A stretch of DNA of 64,000 bases from assembly GCF_003201855.1 (NCBI RefSeq), contig NZ_QJKI01000002.1, positions 124,001 to 188,000 on the forward strand, read 5' to 3'. Source of the DNA: Rivihabitans pingtungensis. GTDB taxonomy: Bacteria > Pseudomonadota > Gammaproteobacteria > Burkholderiales > Aquaspirillaceae. A program made the translations under genes and the position numbers. This document shows, in pieces, positions 27,344 through 36,720 of the stretch (positions are counted from its first letter, which is position 1; each line of letters opens with the position of its first letter). Below the pieces are notes generated by a model. It saw nothing but the letters and a program-made list of their open reading frames with translations. It was not told the origin of the DNA and ran no database searches.

Positions 27344-27967
27344 TTATTCCACCGCTTCCCACGCCAGTTTCAGCCCAAGCGCCATCATCACCCCGCCGGC
27401 GGCGCGGTCTACCCAGGTTTTGCTGCGCAGGTAGGCTTGGCGCGGCAGTGGGGCGGAGAGTGCCCAGGCGGCCAGGGTGTACCAGCCGGTTTCCACCAGC
27501 AGCACGGCCAGGGCGGTGAGGATTTTAAAGCTCAGTTCGGGCTGTTCGGGCAGAAAAGCGGCAAAGACGCTGGTGTAGACGATGGCGGTTTTCGGGTTGC
27601 TCAGCTGGGTGGCCAGGCCGGCGGCAAAGGCGCGGTGCTGGCTGTGTGGGCTGGGTGCGGCGTGCAGGGCCAGCGCTTGGCGGGCGCCGCGCCAGATGCG
27701 CCAGCCCAGCCAGGCCAGATACAGCCCACCGGCCAGTTTCAGCGCCAGGTATAGGGTGGGAGCCAGGTTGAGCAGGCTGTGCAGGCCCAATAGCGCCAGG
27801 ATGGCGAATATCAGCCCGCCCGTGCCAATGCCGGCGGCGGCCAGCAGGCCATGCGGGCGGCCCTGGCTGGCGGCGGTGCGCGCCACCATGACAAAACTGG
27901 GGCCGGGGCTGGCGGCGCCGATGCCAATGGCGGCGGTGATGCCCAGTAGGGCGGTCCAGTGTTGCAT
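27344..27967 (-). CDS. LysE/RhtB-family amino-acid exporter
   Basis: A 207-residue inner-membrane protein with five to six hydrophobic helices and the family hallmark near the N-terminus: IGAASPGPSFVMVARTAASQGRPHGLLAAAGIGTGG. The segment QLSNPKTAIVYTSVFAAFLP near residue 125-145 is also typical. Such carriers export amino acids or derivatives (homoserine, threonine, leucine and others); the substrate cannot be read from sequence. It lies 17 bp downstream of the globin gene and may belong to a purT-globin-lysE unit on this strand. Confidence 0.9.
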   Translation of the reverse strand: MQHWTALLGITAAIGIGAASPGPSFVMVARTAASQGRPHGLLAAAGIGTGGLIFAILALLGLHSLLNLAPTLYLALKLAGGLYLAWLGWRIWRGARQALALHAAPSPHSQHRAFAAGLATQLSNPKTAIVYTSVFAAFLPEQPELSFKILTALAVLLVETGWYTLAAWALSAPLPRQAYLRSKTWVDRAAGGVMMALGLKLAWEAVE

Positions 27968-27984
27968 GGGGGCTCCTGTGGCGT

Positions 27985-28410
27985 TCAGGGGTGGGGCTGC
28001 TGGTTTTGCATGAAATTGGCGGTATTGCGCAGCGCGGCCATCAATTGGTCGCGCAGGGTGGGATCGACTGCCAGGCCTTCAAAGGCTTTTTCCATGCAGT
28101 ACATCCATTGGTCGCTGGCCGATTGATTGATGGGAAACGGCAAATGGCGGGCGCGCAGGCGTGGGTGGCCAAATTGTTCCATATACAGATTGGGGCCGCC
28201 CAGCCAGCCGGACAGAAACATGAACAGTTTTTGTCGCGAGCTTTCCAGGTCGGCCGGGTGCAGGCGGCGGATTTCGGCCACCGCCGGGTCGTGGTCCATC
28301 ACATTGTAAAAGCGGTCCACCAGCAGGGCGAGCATGGCTTCGCCGCCCAGCAGCTCATACGGGGTGACGGTGTGCAGCGGGTTGCTTTCGGTGGGGGTGG
28401 CGGTGCTCAT
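27985..28410 (-). CDS. Group II truncated hemoglobin
   Basis: A 141-residue globin with the short two-over-two fold. TPYELLGGEAMLALLVDRFYNVMDHDP covers helices A-C with the conserved Phe-Tyr pair, LFMFLSGWLGGPNLY lies before the heme region, GHPRLRARHLPFPI contains the proximal His, and QWMYCMEKA has the Trp at G8 that marks group II. Bacterial group II globins bind O2 and are linked to protection from NO and oxidative stress. Only 2 bp separate it from purT upstream, so co-transcription is likely. Confidence 0.93.
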   Translation of the reverse strand: MSTATPTESNPLHTVTPYELLGGEAMLALLVDRFYNVMDHDPAVAEIRRLHPADLESSRQKLFMFLSGWLGGPNLYMEQFGHPRLRARHLPFPINQSASDQWMYCMEKAFEGLAVDPTLRDQLMAALRNTANFMQNQQPHP

Positions 28411-28412
28411 GA

Positions 28413-29630
28413 TCAGGGTTTTCCTTGCACGGGGGTGACGCGGCTGGCGGCCAGTTTGGCGCGCTCGCGGGCTTGGGTTTCGTGTTCGCCGCTGGCCAGC
28501 GCCACGCCCATGCGGCGGCGGACAAAGCTTTCTGGTTTGCCAAACAGGCGCAGGTCGCTGCCGGGCACGGTCAGGGCGTGGGCCACGCCGGCAAAGCCGA
28601 TGGCCTGGGCGTCCATGCCGCCGTAAATCACCGCGCTGGCGGCGGCCGGCGCGCGCATGGTGGTGTCTACCGGCAGGCCGAGGATGGCGCGGGCGTGCAG
28701 TTCAAATTCGCTTTGCGTCTGGCTGGCCAGGGTGACCAGGCCGGTGTCGTGCGGGCGCGGGCTGACTTCAGAGAACCACACTTCATCGCCACGGATGAAC
28801 AACTCGACGCCAAACAGGCCGCGTCCGCCCAGGTTGTTGACCACGGCGGCGGCGTAGTCGCGCGCTTTTTGCCGGGCGACCGGGCTCATGGCCTGCGGCT
28901 GCCAGCTTTCCACGTAGTCGCCATGTTGTTGCAGGTGGCCGATGGGCTCGCAAAAATAGGTGTCGATGTCGCCATCGGCGTTGCGGGCGCGCACGGTCAG
29001 CTGGGTGATTTCGTAGTCAAAGTCGATAAAGCCTTCCACGATCACCCGGCCGGCGTCCACCCGGCCGGCGCTGGCGGCGTAATCCCAGGCGGCGGCCAGC
29101 GCGTCGGCGGTTTTCACCAGGCTTTGCCCCTTGCCGCTGGACGACATCACCGGCTTGATCACGCAGGGGTAGCCGATGCCGGCGTCGATGGCGGCTTGCA
29201 GCTCGGCCAGGCTGCTGGCAAAGGCGTAGGGCGAGGTGGGCAGGCCCAGGGTTTCGGCGGCCAGGCGGCGGATGCCTTCGCGGTTCATGGTCAGTTGCGC
29301 GGCGCGGGCGGTGGGGATGACTTCGGCCAGGCCGTCGGCTTCGATGCGCGCCAGCTCGTCGGTGGCGATGGCTTCGATTTCCGGCACGATCAGGTGCGGG
29401 CGCTCGCTTTCCACCAGCGCGCGCAGCGCGGCGGCGTCGGTCATGGCGATTACATGGCTGCGGTGCGCCACTTGCATGGCCGGGGCGTTGGCGTAGCGGT
29501 CTACGGCGATGGTTTCCACGCCCAGGCGTTGCAGGGCGATGACCACTTCCTTGCCCAGCTCGCCGCTGCCCAGCAGCATGACTTTCAGGGCGTTGGGCGA
29601 GAGCGGGGTGCCAAAAGACAGTTCAGACAT
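28413..29630 (-). CDS. purT: Formate-dependent phosphoribosylglycinamide formyltransferase 2
   Basis: A 405-residue ATP-grasp enzyme that makes formyl-GAR from GAR, formate and ATP in purine synthesis. Family features are [30 protein letters not shown] at the N-terminus, the ATP-grasp core [16 protein letters not shown] and the metal-binding end [28 protein letters not shown]. Length matches E. coli PurT (392) with a slightly longer start. ATG 29630 gives the conserved [11 protein letters not shown]; the frame is open to 29666. It heads the unit that includes the globin and LysE genes. Confidence 0.97.
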   Translation of the reverse strand: MSELSFGTPLSPNALKVMLLGSGELGKEVVIALQRLGVETIAVDRYANAPAMQVAHRSHVIAMTDAAALRALVESERPHLIVPEIEAIATDELARIEADGLAEVIPTARAAQLTMNREGIRRLAAETLGLPTSPYAFASSLAELQAAIDAGIGYPCVIKPVMSSSGKGQSLVKTADALAAAWDYAASAGRVDAGRVIVEGFIDFDYEITQLTVRARNADGDIDTYFCEPIGHLQQHGDYVESWQPQAMSPVARQKARDYAAAVVNNLGGRGLFGVELFIRGDEVWFSEVSPRPHDTGLVTLASQTQSEFELHARAILGLPVDTTMRAPAAASAVIYGGMDAQAIGFAGVAHALTVPGSDLRLFGKPESFVRRRMGVALASGEHETQARERAKLAASRVTPVQGKP

Positions 29631-29661
29631 GATTCGTATCCTCGTGGGGGGCCGCAATAAC

Positions 29662-29700
29662 TTCACCCCGCCAGGCGCAGGTGGCGCGGGGCGGGGTGAA
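29662..29700 (-). terminator. Hairpin between dadA and purT
   Basis: The 11-bp arms TTCACCCCGCC/GGCGGGGTGAA enclose a 17-nt GC-rich loop. It lies just past the dadA stop. The T run on the minus strand is weak (GTTATT), so termination may be partial. Confidence 0.5.
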
Positions 29701-29726
29701 AAGTGGCTGCGGCCTGAAGCGGGTTT

Positions 29727-31022
29727 TTACAGGCCCATAAAGCGGAAATCCACTTCCGGGCGGTCGCCGTTGATGATGTCGGCCAGCGCGCGGCCCGAGC
29801 CGGGGCCTTGTGTCCAGCCTAGCGCGCCATGGCCGGTGTTCAGGAACAGATTATTGTATTCCTTGGTGCGGCCAATCATCGGCACATTGGACGGCGTCAC
29901 CGGGCGCAGGCCGGTCCAGAACATGGCGTTGCTGTAGTCGGCCCCGCTGGGGAACAGCTGTTTGGCGCGGTTGATCAGCGCGGTGCAGCGCACGGCGTTC
30001 AGCTCGGTGGAATAGCCATTGAACTCAGCGGTGCCGGCAATGCGCAGGCGGTCGCCCAACCGGGAGAACACCAGCCGGTGTTCTTCGTCGGTGATGCTGA
30101 CCATCGGCGCGTTGTCGCCTTCGACAAATTCGCCGTTTTGCACTTCGACTTCGGGTTCTTCAATCGGCACGGTGGCGGAATAGCCCTTGGCCGGGTAAAT
30201 CGGCAGATTGATGCCGATGGTGCGCGCCAGCAGCGGCGAATAACTGCCCATGGCCATCACAAAGGCGTCGGCGGTCAGCGTTTCGTACTGGCCATCCGAG
30301 CCGGTGATGGACACGCCGCTCAGGCTGCTGCCACGGGTGAGCAGGGCGTTGATGCGGGTGTGGTAGCGGAATTCCACGCCTTCGGCTTCGCACAGCAGGG
30401 CCAGGCGCTGGGTGAACATGCGTGCGTCGCCGGATTCATCGCTGGGGCAATAGGTGCCGCCGGCCAGCTTGGGGGCGATATGGCGCAGGGCGGGTTCGAT
30501 TTCCACAATCTGGTCGCGAGTGACCACCTTGCGGTCCATGCCGTAGGTTTGCATCAGCAAACAGGTGTTGGCCGCTTCGTCCAGCGCTTGCTGGGTTTGG
30601 TAGATGGCCAGGATGCCACGGGTTTGTTCGTCGTAGTGGATGCCGGTTTCGGCGCGGATATCCTGCAAGGTCCGTCGGCTGTACAGCCCCAGATTGAGCA
30701 ACTGGCGGATATTCTGCTTGGCGCGGCCCGGACGGCATTCGGTGAGAAATTTCAGCGCCCACGACCATTGCCGGCTATCAAAGCGCCAGCGAAACAGCAG
30801 CGGGGCGTCTTCTTTGGACATCCATTTCAGCGCGCGCATCGGCGTGCCGGGGTTGGCCCACGGTTCGGACTGGCTGACAGAAATCTGGCCGCCATTGGCA
30901 TAGCTGGTTTCGATGCCGGCTTGCGCCTGGCGATCAATCACGATGACTTCATGACCGGCCTTGGCCAAGAACCAGGCAGTGGAAACTCCGACAACGCCGG
31001 CGCCCAACACCACGACTTTCAT
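29727..31022 (-). CDS. dadA: D-amino acid dehydrogenase small subunit
   Basis: A 431-residue FAD enzyme of the DadA type, which oxidises D-alanine and other D-amino acids to oxo-acids and feeds electrons to the respiratory chain at the inner membrane. Motifs: KVVVLGAGVVGVSTAWFLAKAGHEVIVIDRQ (dinucleotide-binding), ETSYANGGQISVSQSEPWANPGTP, VMAMGSYSPLL and, at the end, NLFLNTGHGALGWTQGPGSGRALADII. Length equals E. coli DadA (432). No alanine racemase gene is adjacent. A palindromic repeat copy lies upstream at 31111-31223. Confidence 0.95.
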   Translation of the reverse strand: MKVVVLGAGVVGVSTAWFLAKAGHEVIVIDRQAQAGIETSYANGGQISVSQSEPWANPGTPMRALKWMSKEDAPLLFRWRFDSRQWSWALKFLTECRPGRAKQNIRQLLNLGLYSRRTLQDIRAETGIHYDEQTRGILAIYQTQQALDEAANTCLLMQTYGMDRKVVTRDQIVEIEPALRHIAPKLAGGTYCPSDESGDARMFTQRLALLCEAEGVEFRYHTRINALLTRGSSLSGVSITGSDGQYETLTADAFVMAMGSYSPLLARTIGINLPIYPAKGYSATVPIEEPEVEVQNGEFVEGDNAPMVSITDEEHRLVFSRLGDRLRIAGTAEFNGYSTELNAVRCTALINRAKQLFPSGADYSNAMFWTGLRPVTPSNVPMIGRTKEYNNLFLNTGHGALGWTQGPGSGRALADIINGDRPEVDFRFMGL

Positions 31023-31110
31023 AGGGTTTTCTCATTCTTGTGCCAGCGGGGCTGGCGTGATTGCGGTCCATAACCGGCAGGCGCCCAAGGCTGCGCATGC
31101 GTCGGCGTTT

Positions 31111-31223
31111 AGAGCCGCTAACAAAACCCCCTGGCGTTGTGGTGTGACCTTGCCGTACTTGTTGTACTGTCTGCGGTCACACGCCTGGCCAGGGCCGCTT
31201 CGCTGAGTTTTGTTAGCGGCTCT
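31111..31223. repeat. Palindromic dispersed repeat, copy B (113 bp)
   Basis: The arms AGAGCCGCTAACAAAAC and GTTTTGTTAGCGGCTCT pair perfectly. The CTA/TAG change relative to CTC/GAG in copies A and C is matched on both arms. The inner arms GTGTGACC/GGTCACAC and CCTGGC/GCCAGG are also intact. It lies between dadA and cheR. Confidence 0.9.
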
Positions 31224-31283
31224 TAATTTCTTGCGTCAGATTATGACACGCCGTTGAGGCGCGCCATAGCCCGCTGTGCGGGA

Positions 31284-32144
31284 TTACGCCTTGCTGACCC
31301 GCTCGTACACGGTCTTGCCGCGCAGGCGGAAAAGATCGGTCGCGTGATAAAAATTCTCCGAATGACCCACAAACAACAGGCCATCCGGTTTAAGCAGTGG
31401 CGCAAAGCGGCGCAATACCGCCAGTTGGGTGTCGCGGTCGAAATAAATCATCACATTGCGGCAGAAAATCGCGTCAAACGGCCCGCGCACCGACCATTGC
31501 GTATCGACCAGATTCAGTTGCTGAAAGCGGATCATCTGGCGCAAGGCCGGCTTGGCGCGCCAGCGCAGGTCATCCAGCCGGTCAAAGTAGCGGCTGGCCA
31601 TGCCTGGCGCCAGTTTGTTGATCGCCTCGGCGCCATAAATGCCCTCGGCGCCCACTCGCAGCACATTGGTGTCCAGGTCGGTGGCGACAATGCTGACATT
31701 CTGACGCGCGCCGTTGCTGGCGGCTTCCAGTGCGGTCATCGCCAGCGAATAGGGTTCTTCGCCGGTGGAGGCGGCGCAGCACCAAATGCTGACTTCGCTG
31801 CTGCGGCTGCGCAGGTGGTCGGCGAGAATCGGAAAGTGGTGTTCTTCGCGAAAGAAATAGGTCAGGTTGGTGGTCAGCGCGTTGACAAAGTGCTCCAGCT
31901 CTTCGCCACCGCGCTCGGAAAACAGCCGTTCCAGATAAGCGGTGAATGACGGCAGTTGCAATGCGCGGATGCGCCGCACCAGCCGGCCATACACCATGTC
32001 TTTCTTGCTGGGATTCAGGGCAATGCCGGCGCGCTGATGGATAAAGCGGCGGATGCGGTCGAAGTCGTCGTCGGTGAAGACAAATTCACGTTGAATCGGC
32101 GGCAGTTTGGGCAGCACAATGGCGGGCGGCAGCGGGGTTTTCAT
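31284..32144 (-). CDS. cheR: CheR-type protein-glutamate O-methyltransferase
   Basis: A 286-residue protein with the CheR N-terminal helical domain (FVFTDDDFDRIRRFIHQRAGIALNPSKKDMVYGRLVRRIRAL) and the SAM-binding C-domain (IWCCAASTGEEPYSLAM, IVATDLDTNVL, FDAIFCRNVMIYF). CheR methylates glutamates of chemoreceptors during adaptation. ATG 32144 is preferred: AGGTG is close upstream and the family core follows, while the frame extends to 32192. It is isolated, with no other che or mcp gene in the window, so it may serve a chemotaxis set elsewhere or a Che-like pathway. Confidence 0.92.
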   Translation of the reverse strand: MKTPLPPAIVLPKLPPIQREFVFTDDDFDRIRRFIHQRAGIALNPSKKDMVYGRLVRRIRALQLPSFTAYLERLFSERGGEELEHFVNALTTNLTYFFREEHHFPILADHLRSRSSEVSIWCCAASTGEEPYSLAMTALEAASNGARQNVSIVATDLDTNVLRVGAEGIYGAEAINKLAPGMASRYFDRLDDLRWRAKPALRQMIRFQQLNLVDTQWSVRGPFDAIFCRNVMIYFDRDTQLAVLRRFAPLLKPDGLLFVGHSENFYHATDLFRLRGKTVYERVSKA

Positions 32145-32349
32145 GACACCTGGTTTCTTCTGTCGTGACGGGTCTGGCCGGCAGGATGGCAAAAGCCCAA
32201 GCGTGAGCTTGGGCTTGTATCTGACGGACAGACATTCGATTCAGTCTGCCCTGCTGCTTGAGCGGCGTCAAGGGCAGGGCGTGGCGATTGTGCGCACGAT
32301 TCCGTCTTTTTGTGCGCGCGGGCAAAACCTGCGCCAGGGTGAATCGTTG

Positions 32350-32700
32350 TTACACCGAGAACGACGAACCGCAGCCGCAGGTGGAGCTGGCGTTCGGATT
32401 CTTGATGACAAACTGCGAGCCTTGCAGGCTTTCTTGATAGTCGATTTCTGCGCCCACCAAGTATTGGTAGCTCATCGGATCAACCAGCAGTTGCACGCCT
32501 TCTTTTTCTACCAGGGTGTCGTCGTCGTTGGCGATTTCGTCAAAGGTGAAGCCGTATTGAAAACCGGAGCAGCCGCCGCCGGTGACAAACACGCGCAGTT
32601 TCAGCTCGGGGTTGCCTTCTTCGGCGATCAGGTCTTTGACTTTGTTGCAGGCGCTATCGGTGAAAACGAACGGCATCGGGGTTTCGGTTGCGGCAGTCAT
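32350..32700 (-). CDS. erpA: Iron-sulfur cluster insertion protein
   Basis: A 116-residue A-type carrier. The three cluster-ligand cysteines are present: one in [14 protein letters not shown] and two in the C-terminal STCGCGSSF. The N-terminal [29 protein letters not shown] is typical of ErpA. It delivers Fe-S clusters to apo-enzymes, including those of isoprenoid synthesis. The start at 32700 follows GGAGAA; the upstream open part to 32745 is not conserved. In Neisseriales erpA is usually found near rplM-rpsI, as here. Confidence 0.95.
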   Translation of the reverse strand: MTAATETPMPFVFTDSACNKVKDLIAEEGNPELKLRVFVTGGGCSGFQYGFTFDEIANDDDTLVEKEGVQLLVDPMSYQYLVGAEIDYQESLQGSQFVIKNPNASSTCGCGSSFSV

Positions 32701-32837
32701 GGGGAGTGTTCTCCAGCAAGAATGGGGGATGGTTTGATTATCCACTGCTGTGGCGGAAAATCAACAGGGTTGCCAGCAGGGGCATCGGGTGTTTTGTGCG
32801 TGTTTCTGGCGCCGTGTGGCTGTGCCCAGACGGTGGT

Positions 32838-33100
32838 GCTTAGCCGGGGTGATTCCCGTGTGGCGCGCTGAGCATCGCAGAAAGTCAGGGGGTCGTCCGG
32901 CCCGGCTAAGCGACGCCGCAGGCGGCGCGTCATTCCGGGCCGGCCCTGACTTTCGAGAAGCGCAAGGCGGTCAGCCCGCAGGGCTGACCGCGACACCCGG
33001 GTCGCCTTTCTTTCCCCTATTTCTTTGGCGAGACAAAGAAATAGGGTCGGGCGCGGGGTGAAACCCCGCCCAAAATGTAGCGCTGCGCGCAGCGCAGCCA
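32838..33100 (+). repeat. Multi-hairpin dispersed repeat (about 265 bp), copy 1
   Basis: It is nearly identical to the reverse complement of 62300-62565. It holds a chain of palindromes: GTCAGGG/CCCTGAC around a GGCCCGG/CCGGGCC stem; GGTCAGCCC/GGGCTGACC with a 3-nt loop; CCTATTTCTTTG/CAAAGAAATAGG; and GGGGTG/CACCCC-type ends. Together with the terminator at 33148 it fills the 32701-33189 gap. The reverse-strand frame through it is discussed among the rejected items. Confidence 0.9.
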
Positions 33101-33147
33101 CTTTGCCAAATAAGGCCAATCACCCCACGCGCAAGAGCGCAGGCATG

Positions 33148-33174
33148 AAAAAAGCCGCTCGCGGCGGCTTTTTT
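33148..33174 (-). terminator. Rho-independent terminator of rplM-rpsI
   Basis: AAAAAAGCCGC and GCGGCTTTTTT flank a 5-nt loop, giving a symmetrical hairpin with T runs on both strands. It lies 16 bp past the rpsI stop. Confidence 0.92.
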
Positions 33175-33189
33175 CGGCAGTCCAGCGGA

Positions 33190-33582
33190 TTAACGCTTGG
33201 AGAACTGCTTGCGACGGCGGGCCTTGTGCAGACCGACCTTCTTACGTTCAACTTCACGTGCGTCGCGGGTCACCAGACCTGCGGCGGACAGGGTCGGCTT
33301 CAGCTCGGCAGAGAAGTCGATCAGGGCGCGGGTGATGCCGTGGCGCACTGCGCCGGCTTGGCCGGTTTCGCCGCCGCCGGTCACGTTCACCATGATGTCG
33401 AAGCTTTCCAGGTGCTCAGTCAGCGCCAGCGGTTGACGCACGACCATGCGGCCGGTTTCGCGGGCGAAGTATTGGTCCAGCGGCTTGCCGTTAACGGTGA
33501 TCTGGCCGTTGCCCTTGGCCAGGAAGACGCGAGCGACTGCGCTCTTGCGACGACCGGTGCCGTAGTAGTATTTACCGTTCAT
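33190..33582 (-). CDS. rpsI: 30S ribosomal protein S9
   Basis: A 130-residue protein matching S9 in full: [16 protein letters not shown] at the N-terminus, [13 protein letters not shown], the central [22 protein letters not shown] and the basic C-terminus [17 protein letters not shown] ending in the universal KR that reaches the P-site tRNA. Length equals E. coli S9. It is translated after rplM with a 17-bp spacer, the standard rplM-rpsI operon. Confidence 0.99.
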   Translation of the reverse strand: MNGKYYYGTGRRKSAVARVFLAKGNGQITVNGKPLDQYFARETGRMVVRQPLALTEHLESFDIMVNVTGGGETGQAGAVRHGITRALIDFSAELKPTLSAAGLVTRDAREVERKKVGLHKARRRKQFSKR

Positions 33583-33599
33583 ATTTCATCCAGCCCTTA

Positions 33600-34028
33600 T
33601 CAGATTTCCAGCGCTTTCGGCTGCTGCGCGGTGTGCGGGTGCTCGTTGCCGGCGTACACTTTCAGCTTGGCCAGCATAGCGTAGCCCAGCGGGCCTTTCG
33701 GCAGCATGCCCTTGACGGCTTTTTCCAGCACGCGTTCCGGGAATTGCTGTTGCATTTCGGTAAAGGTGCGCTCGTAGATGCCGCCCGGGTAGCCAGAGTG
33801 ACGGTAGTACTTCTTGTCTTGGGCCTTGGTGCCGGTCACGCGGATTTTTTCAGCGTTAACCACCACGATGTAATCGCCAGTATCAACGTGCGGGGTGAAC
33901 TCCGGCTTGTGCTTGCCGCGCAGACGACGGGCGATTTCGGCGGCCAGGCGGCCGAGCACCTTGTCGGTGGCGTCCACCACGAACCATTCGCGCTTTACCT
34001 CGTGCGGCTTGGCAGAAAAGGTTTTCAT
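33600..34028 (-). CDS. rplM: 50S ribosomal protein L13
   Basis: A 142-residue protein with the L13 hallmarks: [68 protein letters not shown] and [12 protein letters not shown]. Length equals E. coli L13. The ATG at 34028 is the conserved start; the frame is open 18 bp further. A strong sigma-70 promoter lies at 34065-34094, giving a short leader in which ribosomal feedback control could act, though no structure is evident. Confidence 0.99.
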   Translation of the reverse strand: MKTFSAKPHEVKREWFVVDATDKVLGRLAAEIARRLRGKHKPEFTPHVDTGDYIVVVNAEKIRVTGTKAQDKKYYRHSGYPGGIYERTFTEMQQQFPERVLEKAVKGMLPKGPLGYAMLAKLKVYAGNEHPHTAQQPKALEI

Positions 34029-34064
34029 GGAAACTCTTCCAGTCAAAATTCTTGAAAGTTGTAG

Positions 34065-34094
34065 ATTCTATTACAGCACGAAGACCACTGTCAA
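34065..34094 (-). promoter_or_regulatory. Sigma-70 promoter of rplM-rpsI
   Basis: On the minus strand TTGACA (34094-34089) is followed, after 18 bp, by TAGAAT (34070-34065), about 37 bp before the rplM start codon. The -35 box is a perfect consensus. Confidence 0.8.
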
Positions 34095-34272
34095 ACCGCA
34101 CAGGAAAGTCAGCAAGGGCCTGATTTTTCTGGCTGCACGTGTAGTGTGACGGGGCGGTTTTTGGCTGGCAAAACCGTGATGGGCCAAGGCAGGAGAAAAA
34201 CCTTGCACATAGGGTACTTATCTTGCACTGCAAAATCACTGTGTGCTGGTGCCCGCTACCGGCCAGACCCGC

Positions 34273-34309
34273 AAAAAAAAAGCGCAACGGCCGGTTGGGC
34301 GGTTGCGCT
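34273..34309 (-). terminator. Rho-independent terminator downstream of relA
   Basis: On the minus strand an 8-bp stem (AGCGCAAC/GTTGCGCT, 13-nt partly pairing loop) is followed by nine T. It lies about 200 bp past the relA stop; the intervening 34310-34512 has no gene, only a TTGCATGCAA palindrome of unknown meaning. Confidence 0.82.
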
Positions 34310-34512
34310 GAATTCCACCTATAGAAGGAGGATGGAGGAGACAACACCAAAACGCACACATTGCATGCAACGTCCTGATGTAGGTTTGATTATCGAACCG
34401 GCGCGGCGGTTTGGCAAGTATTTTTTGTGCAGTGCAGTATAAATTGTTGCTGCGCACAAACCGGCAGCCTGCGCCCCCCGGAAAATACTGAATCCGCGTG
34501 CCCAGGCGGCGG

Positions 34513-36720
34513 CTACACCCGTCGCGCTTCCAGCACGCCCTTGACCTCCATCAGATGAAACAGCACGCGCTGGATGTCGGCCACCGTGCGCACTTCCACG
34601 GTCAGCCGCATGCGGGCGTGGGCGTCGCGGCTCAGGGTGTGCACGGCGGTGACATTCACCTTGTCGCGCGACAGTACTTCGGAGAATTCGCGCAGCAGGC
34701 CGGGGCGGTCGCGCGCCACTACGTCCACGTCGATGGCGAACAGGCTGTTGTCCTGGCGTCCCCAGTCGGCGGCGATCAGCCGCTCGGGCGCGTCGGCGGA
34801 CAAGCGCTTGAGCGTGCGGCAATTCACCCGGTGAATGGAAATCCCCCGGCCACGGGTGACAAAGCCCACCACCGGGTCGGGCGGCGCCGGTTTGCAGCAC
34901 TTGGCCAGCACGGTCATCAGGTTGTCCACGCCTTCGATCAGGATGCCGCCGGCGTCGTGGCCGGCGCGGCTGCGGCGCACCAGGCTTTCCGGGTCGGGCT
35001 CGGCGGCGGGTTCGGGCGCGGCAAAGCTGGTCAGCGCCTGATGCAGGGCTTTTAGCGACAATTCGCCATGGCCCAGCGCGGCGTACACCTCGTCCATGCC
35101 GCGCTGGTTCAGCCGCTCGGCCAGCGCTTCCAGATTGGGTTGCAGGCCGGGCAGGCGCGCCAGTTCTTTGTCGAACAGCACGCGGCCGGCGTCGATGGCG
35201 ATATGGGCGTTTTGCTGGCGAATCCACTGGCGAATCTTGCTGATGGCGCGGTGGCTGACCACCCAGCCGTCGTGCAGCCAGTTGATCGACGGCCCGCCTT
35301 CCTTGACGGTGAGGATTTCCACCCGCTGGCCATTCTGCAAGGGGGTGGACAATGGCACGATCTGTCCTTCCACCTTGGCGCCGCGGCAGCGGTGGCCGAT
35401 ATTGGTGTGCACCGCGTAGGCAAAATCAATCGGCGTGGCGCCGGTGGGCAGGCTGAGCACCTTGCCCACTGGCGTCATCACGTAAATGGTGTCGGCAAAC
35501 AGCTCGGTCTGGAAGGCGTCGGCCAGGCCGGCGCGGTCGGAGACATCCTCGCGCCAGTCCAGCAGCTGGCGCAGCCAGGCGATTTTTTCTTCGTAGGCGG
35601 CGTCGCCCTTGCCGCCTTCTTTGTAGCGCCAATGCGCCGCCACGCCAAATTCGGCGTGCTCGTGCATCTCGAAGGTGCGGATTTGCACCTCGACCACTTT
35701 GTCTTCCGGGCCAATCACCGCGGTGTGCAGGCTTTTGTAGTCGTTGGCCTTGGGCTGGTTGATGTAGTCGTCAAATTCGCCGGGCACCGGCTGCCACAGG
35801 CTGTGAATCAGCCCCAGCGCGGTATAGCAGTCCTTGATCGAATCCACCAGGATGCGCACGGCGCGGATGTCGTACAGCTCGGAAAAATCCAGGTTTTTTT
35901 TGCGCATCTTTTTCCAGATGCTGTAGATGTGCTTGGGCCGGCCGGCCACGTCGGCGTGCAGGCCGGCGCCGGCCAGCTCGTTGCGCAGCGTGGCCAGCAC
36001 CTGTTCGATATAGCTGAGCCGATCCAGCCGGCGTTCGTCCAGCAGCTTGGCGATTTTTTTGTAGGTGTCCGGCTCCAGATGGCGAAACGCCAGGTCTTCC
36101 AGCTCCCACTTGATTTGCCACACGCCCAGGCGGTTGGCCAGCGGGGCAAAAATATCCAGCGTTTCGCGCGCTACCCGCCGCCGCACGGCGTCGTCCGGTA
36201 CTTTGGACAGGTGATACATGGTTTGCGTGCGCCAGGCCAGCTTGATCAGCACCACGCGGATATCGGCCACCATGGCCAGCAGCATCTGGCGCAGGGCCTC
36301 GGCCTGATGTCGGCGGGCTTCAGGCGTGGCGGCGTCGTGCTGGCTGCCCAGTTCTTGAATCTGCCGCACGCGCAGGCAGCCCTGCACCAGGCTGGCCACC
36401 ACCGGGTTGAATTCGCGCGCCAGCCAGGCTTCGCTGTCGGCGCGCAGGTCTGGCGTGGCGAACAGCAGCGCCGCCGCCACCGCGTCGGCCAGCAGGTTCA
36501 GGTCGGCCACAATCGCCGCCGCCGCCACCGCGTGGCTGAACATGTCTTCGCCGGTGTGGCTGAGCGTGCGGCCTTGGTATTGCTCGCGCGCCAGCCGGAA
36601 CGCCTTGTCGAGCATGGCGAATTCGGCATCGGTGTATTGCGGGGCCAGTGAGGCCAGCCAGTGCTGCGGGTCGGCGGCGTCGGCCAGCGAGTCGGCCAGG
36701 GGACGGGTAACGGCAACCAT
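34513..36720 (-). CDS. relA: (p)ppGpp synthetase RelA
   Basis: A 735-residue RelA/SpoT homologue. In the N-terminal pseudo-hydrolase domain the expected HD pair is replaced (AAALLFATPDL), so hydrolase activity should be absent, as in RelA. The synthetase domain has GRPKHIYSIWKKMRKKNLDFSELYDIRAVRI and KANDYKSLHTAV, with EVQIRTFEMHEHAEFGVAAHWRYKEG. TGS (VMTPVGKVLSLPTGATPIDFAYAVHTNIGHRC), a cysteine-bearing region (AKCCKPAPPDPVVGFVTRGRGISIHR) and a C-terminal ACT domain follow. It makes the stringent-response alarmone on starved ribosomes. Length matches the family. Confidence 0.97.
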   Translation of the reverse strand: MVAVTRPLADSLADAADPQHWLASLAPQYTDAEFAMLDKAFRLAREQYQGRTLSHTGEDMFSHAVAAAAIVADLNLLADAVAAALLFATPDLRADSEAWLAREFNPVVASLVQGCLRVRQIQELGSQHDAATPEARRHQAEALRQMLLAMVADIRVVLIKLAWRTQTMYHLSKVPDDAVRRRVARETLDIFAPLANRLGVWQIKWELEDLAFRHLEPDTYKKIAKLLDERRLDRLSYIEQVLATLRNELAGAGLHADVAGRPKHIYSIWKKMRKKNLDFSELYDIRAVRILVDSIKDCYTALGLIHSLWQPVPGEFDDYINQPKANDYKSLHTAVIGPEDKVVEVQIRTFEMHEHAEFGVAAHWRYKEGGKGDAAYEEKIAWLRQLLDWREDVSDRAGLADAFQTELFADTIYVMTPVGKVLSLPTGATPIDFAYAVHTNIGHRCRGAKVEGQIVPLSTPLQNGQRVEILTVKEGGPSINWLHDGWVVSHRAISKIRQWIRQQNAHIAIDAGRVLFDKELARLPGLQPNLEALAERLNQRGMDEVYAALGHGELSLKALHQALTSFAAPEPAAEPDPESLVRRSRAGHDAGGILIEGVDNLMTVLAKCCKPAPPDPVVGFVTRGRGISIHRVNCRTLKRLSADAPERLIAADWGRQDNSLFAIDVDVVARDRPGLLREFSEVLSRDKVNVTAVHTLSRDAHARMRLTVEVRTVADIQRVLFHLMEVKGVLEARRV

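Noticed and set aside
32697..33119. Protein from the 265-bp repeat (also 62297-62626 on plus): shared LFLCLAKEIGERKATRVSR
   Set aside because: The two frames share sequence only because the DNA repeat is shared. Outside it they differ completely, and the repeat is dominated by palindromes. Such products are common annotation artefacts.
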